Positions 61,661 through 64,000 of a stretch of DNA of 64,000 bases are shown in pieces. Source of the stretch: JAVBNT01 sp031551355 (lineage in GTDB: Bacteria > Vulcanimicrobiota > CADAWZ01); the NCBI GenBank assembly GCA_031551355.1, contig JAVBNT010000025.1:1-64000 (forward strand). The letters run 5' to 3'. Position 1 is the stretch's first letter. Every line of letters begins with the position of its first letter. The position numbers and the translations under genes were made by a program. Below the pieces are notes generated by a model. The model ran no database searches. It worked only from the letters and a program-made list of their open reading frames with translations, and was not told where the DNA came from.

Positions 61661-63526
61661 GTGCATAAATTTATAAAATTATTGTTAGCGGTTTTGTTGA
61701 TATTTTTCGTAACCGTTCCTTTCGGAGCTGATGCTCAAACAAGAAAACGCTCTCTGGAAGAACTGGAAAGACTTGTGGCTCCGGTTGCCCTGTATCAGGA
61801 CGACCTGCTAAGTCAGGTTCTTACTGCTTCCACCGTTCTTGACGAAGTTATTCTTGCCAACCAGTATTTGAAGGATCATGGCGGTAAGGTTGACAGCATG
61901 CCCGAAGAAGACTGGGATCCTAGTGTAAAGGCTCTGCTTTATACTCCCGATGCGATTTATAAGCTTAATGAAAATTTAAACTGGACACGTGAACTTGGAA
62001 GTGCGGTGGAATATCAGCTTGACGATTTAATGACTGCCGTGCAAAATGTCAGAAACAGGGCTGTTGAATCGGGATCGCTTAAGACTTCGGAACAGCAAAA
62101 GGTTTCCGTTGAGGATAATTCCGTTAAAATAGAATCTCAAAAGGAAAATACCGTTTATGTTCCGACATACTCCTCCGATTCATTTTTCAGCAGTACTCTG
62201 GCGCCGACGATTATTGTTCTGGCGGCCGGCTTTTTGGTATCCGACTGGTGGTATAACAGCTATATAGACTGGCCGGGACGCTGTCTTATGGTAAGGCCGT
62301 CTGTTATGGGTTATTATGCGTATCCTTCCAGCGGATATTACTATAACCGTTATTCTTTATGGAATGCACCTTACTATCCATCGTATTATGACTATGGTTA
62401 TAACAATTATAATCATTACAGTTATAATAGCTATAATAATTACAATAACTATAACTATAATAACAATGCGTGTGTATGGAAACCGCATAACCGCTTTAAA
62501 CCGCATCATAATTATAACGGTAATTACTATACGGAAAATGACAACAGATACCGTCCGTCTGTTGGCAATCATAATTCATCCAATTACATACAGGATTATA
62601 TAAATAACTATTCGAACCGTCCCGACAGAAACAAACCCAATACCTCCGGAAGACCGAACAGGTTTAATGACTCGCCTCAGCCCGGGGTTTCACCGTCACC
62701 GTCACAGCCGGCCAGCGGCTATCAGTTCCAGAGAGACAGGAACCGGACCAACGGGACTACGGGAACGAACCGTATGGATCGTACACGCGTCAATACCGGT
62801 GATGTTCAGAATCAACCTTCTGTTGACGAACGAAGCGGCAACGGTTATCAGTTCCAGAGGGACAGGAACCGTACCGATGGACCCACAGGCACGAACCGTA
62901 TGGATCGTACACGCACGAATACCGGTAATGAGAAGGACTCGCCTTCAGTTGAAGAACGAAGCCGCAATACTCATCAGTTTACGCGCAATCGCAACAGGGA
63001 CGTTTCTCCGTCCGAGCGCTCGACCAATACGCGTTTACAGGAACGAAACCGTACGGACAGCCTTCGTCGGGAGAACGTGTATCAATACAGAAATACCAAT
63101 AATACGAACAGGACTTATAATCCGGCAGCTTCAGGCAGTATCCGTTTTGGTTCGGAAAAGAACTCTGTTCGTAACAATTCGAATATTTTGAGTCCAACAA
63201 GCACAAATCAGCATCAGTTTGTAAGGAATGAAAGCAGGCAGTCTTATTCGCCTTCAGGCAGGGATGTCAATACCGGGTTTTCCAAACCGGAAGCAACAAG
63301 GCAGCGAAGTTCCTTTCAAAATGGCAGCGGATTTACGCCTAGAACACAGATGTCTGCTCCGTCAAGGCCTAATGTAAGGGAAAACCGGACTGAGTCGCGC
63401 AGGGAGTCAAGCGTGACTTCTACGCCCTCGGTGCGCAGCTCTCAGCCGTCTTACAGCGCTCCCGCGAGACAATCGTCACGTCCATCGGCGAACGGCGGTT
63501 CTTCCCGGGGAAGATGGGATAGATAG
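61661..63526 (+). CDS. DUF3300 protein with Tyr/Asn- and Arg/Asn-rich tail
   Basis: A 621-residue exported protein. A signal peptide (about 1-25, ending GADA) precedes the DUF3300 domain (about 30-220): LVAPVALYQDDLLSQVLTAS, DWDPSVKALLYTPD and ENTVYVPTYS. A short hydrophobic stretch follows (about 180-205), then a low-complexity Tyr/Asn/Ser region (225-290) and a basic Arg/Asn/Thr-rich tail with 42-residue repeats (about 350-440). DUF3300 has no firm function. GTG 61661 is preferred, with GGTGG upstream; in-frame GTGs at 61649 and 61652 would add four residues or fewer. A second DUF3300 gene follows. Confidence 0.82.
   Translation: MHKFIKLLLAVLLIFFVTVPFGADAQTRKRSLEELERLVAPVALYQDDLLSQVLTASTVLDEVILANQYLKDHGGKVDSMPEEDWDPSVKALLYTPDAIYKLNENLNWTRELGSAVEYQLDDLMTAVQNVRNRAVESGSLKTSEQQKVSVEDNSVKIESQKENTVYVPTYSSDSFFSSTLAPTIIVLAAGFLVSDWWYNSYIDWPGRCLMVRPSVMGYYAYPSSGYYYNRYSLWNAPYYPSYYDYGYNNYNHYSYNSYNNYNNYNYNNNACVWKPHNRFKPHHNYNGNYYTENDNRYRPSVGNHNSSNYIQDYINNYSNRPDRNKPNTSGRPNRFNDSPQPGVSPSPSQPASGYQFQRDRNRTNGTTGTNRMDRTRVNTGDVQNQPSVDERSGNGYQFQRDRNRTDGPTGTNRMDRTRTNTGNEKDSPSVEERSRNTHQFTRNRNRDVSPSERSTNTRLQERNRTDSLRRENVYQYRNTNNTNRTYNPAASGSIRFGSEKNSVRNNSNILSPTSTNQHQFVRNESRQSYSPSGRDVNTGFSKPEATRQRSSFQNGSGFTPRTQMSAPSRPNVRENRTESRRESSVTSTPSVRSSQPSYSAPARQSSRPSANGGSSRGRWDR
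62717..62968 (+). repeat. Two 126-bp in-frame repeats
   Basis: Two copies of a 126-bp unit (starting 62717 and 62843) encode a 42-residue repeat beginning GYQFQRDRNRT and containing GTNRMDRTR. A third, decayed copy begins near 62969. They lie in the basic tail of the DUF3300 protein. Confidence 0.8.
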
Positions 63527-63679
63527 TTTGAGATTGTTTGGTGTTTTTAGTTTGTTGGGAAGGAAAATGTTTACAGAAGTTTAAAATGTTAAGACCAAGA
63601 TAGTGAAATAATAGATTAATATGTTAATATATTGTTAAACCTTGTCTTGATTTTAACATAAATGGAGGTGGCAATCGCA

Positions 63680-64000
63680 ATGAAGTATATTTCTAAAATG
63701 TTATTTGTGGCGCTTTTGCTTGTTGTGTCCGTAGCCTGGCTTTCGTCATGCGGGTTCGCACAGAGCAAACAGTCGCCGGCTTCTAAAACCGCAGTTGCGC
63801 AGAATATACCGAAGCTGTCGAATGATGAGCTGAAAAAACTAGTCGCTCCTGTGGCACTTTATCCGGATGATTTGTTGTCGAATGTTCTGATGGCGGCGAC
63901 AGTTCCCGATGATGTAACCGCCGGTGCAAACTATCTCAAGGCACATGGCGGAAAAGTAACCCAGATGCCTTCCGATGACTGGGACCCAAGTGTAAAGGCT
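63680..64000 (+). CDS. DUF3300 lipoprotein, N-terminal part (cut by window end)
   Basis: 107 codons are visible before the window ends. The N-terminus MKYISKMLFVALLLVVSVAW leads to LSSC, a lipobox, so it should be a lipoprotein. The DUF3300 domain begins NDELKKLVAPVALYPDDLLS and continues through DDWDPSVKA, matching the upstream gene. GGAGG lies about 11 nt before ATG 63680. Together they form a tandem DUF3300 pair, one secreted and one lipid-anchored. Confidence 0.85.
   Translation, partial: MKYISKMLFVALLLVVSVAWLSSCGFAQSKQSPASKTAVAQNIPKLSNDELKKLVAPVALYPDDLLSNVLMAATVPDDVTAGANYLKAHGGKVTQMPSDDWDPSVKA

Noticed and set aside
61632..61661. Trp attenuator interpretation of the MKKMKEWWF open frame
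   Set aside because: No terminator/antiterminator hairpin follows and the downstream gene has nothing to do with tryptophan.
62316..62603. Alternative frames rich in Ile/Thr in the DUF3300 gene
   Set aside because: They are read from the low-complexity Tyr/Asn codons in another frame and are not independent genes.

Overview
The window looks like a chromosomal piece of an uncultured, strictly anaerobic bacterium with a Gram-negative type of envelope. Anaerobiosis is suggested by carbonyl-branch Wood-Ljungdahl genes (acsC, acsD, acsE, a RACo-type activator and an acetyl-CoA-synthase-like protein). The envelope type is suggested by a TonB-like protein, lipoproteins, DUF3300 proteins and an alpha-2-macroglobulin-like protein. 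The DNA is moderately AT-rich, and Shine-Dalgarno sites and sigma70-like promoters are easy to recognise. Several genes appear to start with TTG. I cannot assign a phylum from sequence alone; the mix resembles candidate phyla such as Wallbacteria or Riflebacteria, but that is only an impression.

Layout. 1-6.4 kb: hairpin-rich spacer, small lipoprotein, orphan HTH antitoxin-like gene, tRNA-Ala(CGC), TonB-like protein, GIY-YIG-like protein, then the housekeeping run glmU-prs-rplY. 6.4-12 kb: a 1600-residue alpha-2-macroglobulin-like protein with a six-helix membrane insertion, overlapping a convergent TtcA-family gene. 12.2-21.8 kb: two paralogous APC amino-acid permeases bracketing a PH-like membrane protein, a decayed and an intact IPT/TIG secreted protein (the latter with twelve 42-bp repeats), a TPR protein, and a DUF4352-PC4-STAS operon. 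21.9-28.3 kb: two hybrid histidine kinases around an MFS transporter. 28.3-33.5 kb: leuS and alaS. 33.6-40 kb: Ser/Thr kinase-TPR protein, methyltransferase-glycosyltransferase pair and adenosine deaminase, followed by three long hairpins. 40.4-48 kb: zinc-ribbon membrane protein, a Ro60/Rsr protein with an FAD oxidoreductase, a TPR-GAF-GGDEF sensor and a small zinc-ribbon protein.

48.1-60.3 kb holds the one-carbon genes in two minus-strand operons: acsC-acsV-acsD-small membrane protein, and acsE followed by a short ACS-like gene. Between them lie a DMT transporter, a GT39 glycosyltransferase and a predicted gluzincin metalloprotease (HELSH) followed by a 69-residue acidic protein, which looks like a toxin/immunity or effector/chaperone pair. 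60.4-64 kb: DnaQ-type exonuclease, hypoxanthine/uracil-DNA glycosylase and two tandem DUF3300 genes, the last cut by the window edge.

The observations most worth a second look are: the ACS-like protein, which keeps the four cluster cysteines at exact canonical spacing but lacks the Cys-Gly-Cys nickel motif; the zincin plus acidic-protein pair; the alpha-2-macroglobulin with a polytopic membrane domain where the bait region normally lies; the Rsr gene with a possible small RNA in its leader; and the triple hairpin array at 40.06-40.42 kb.
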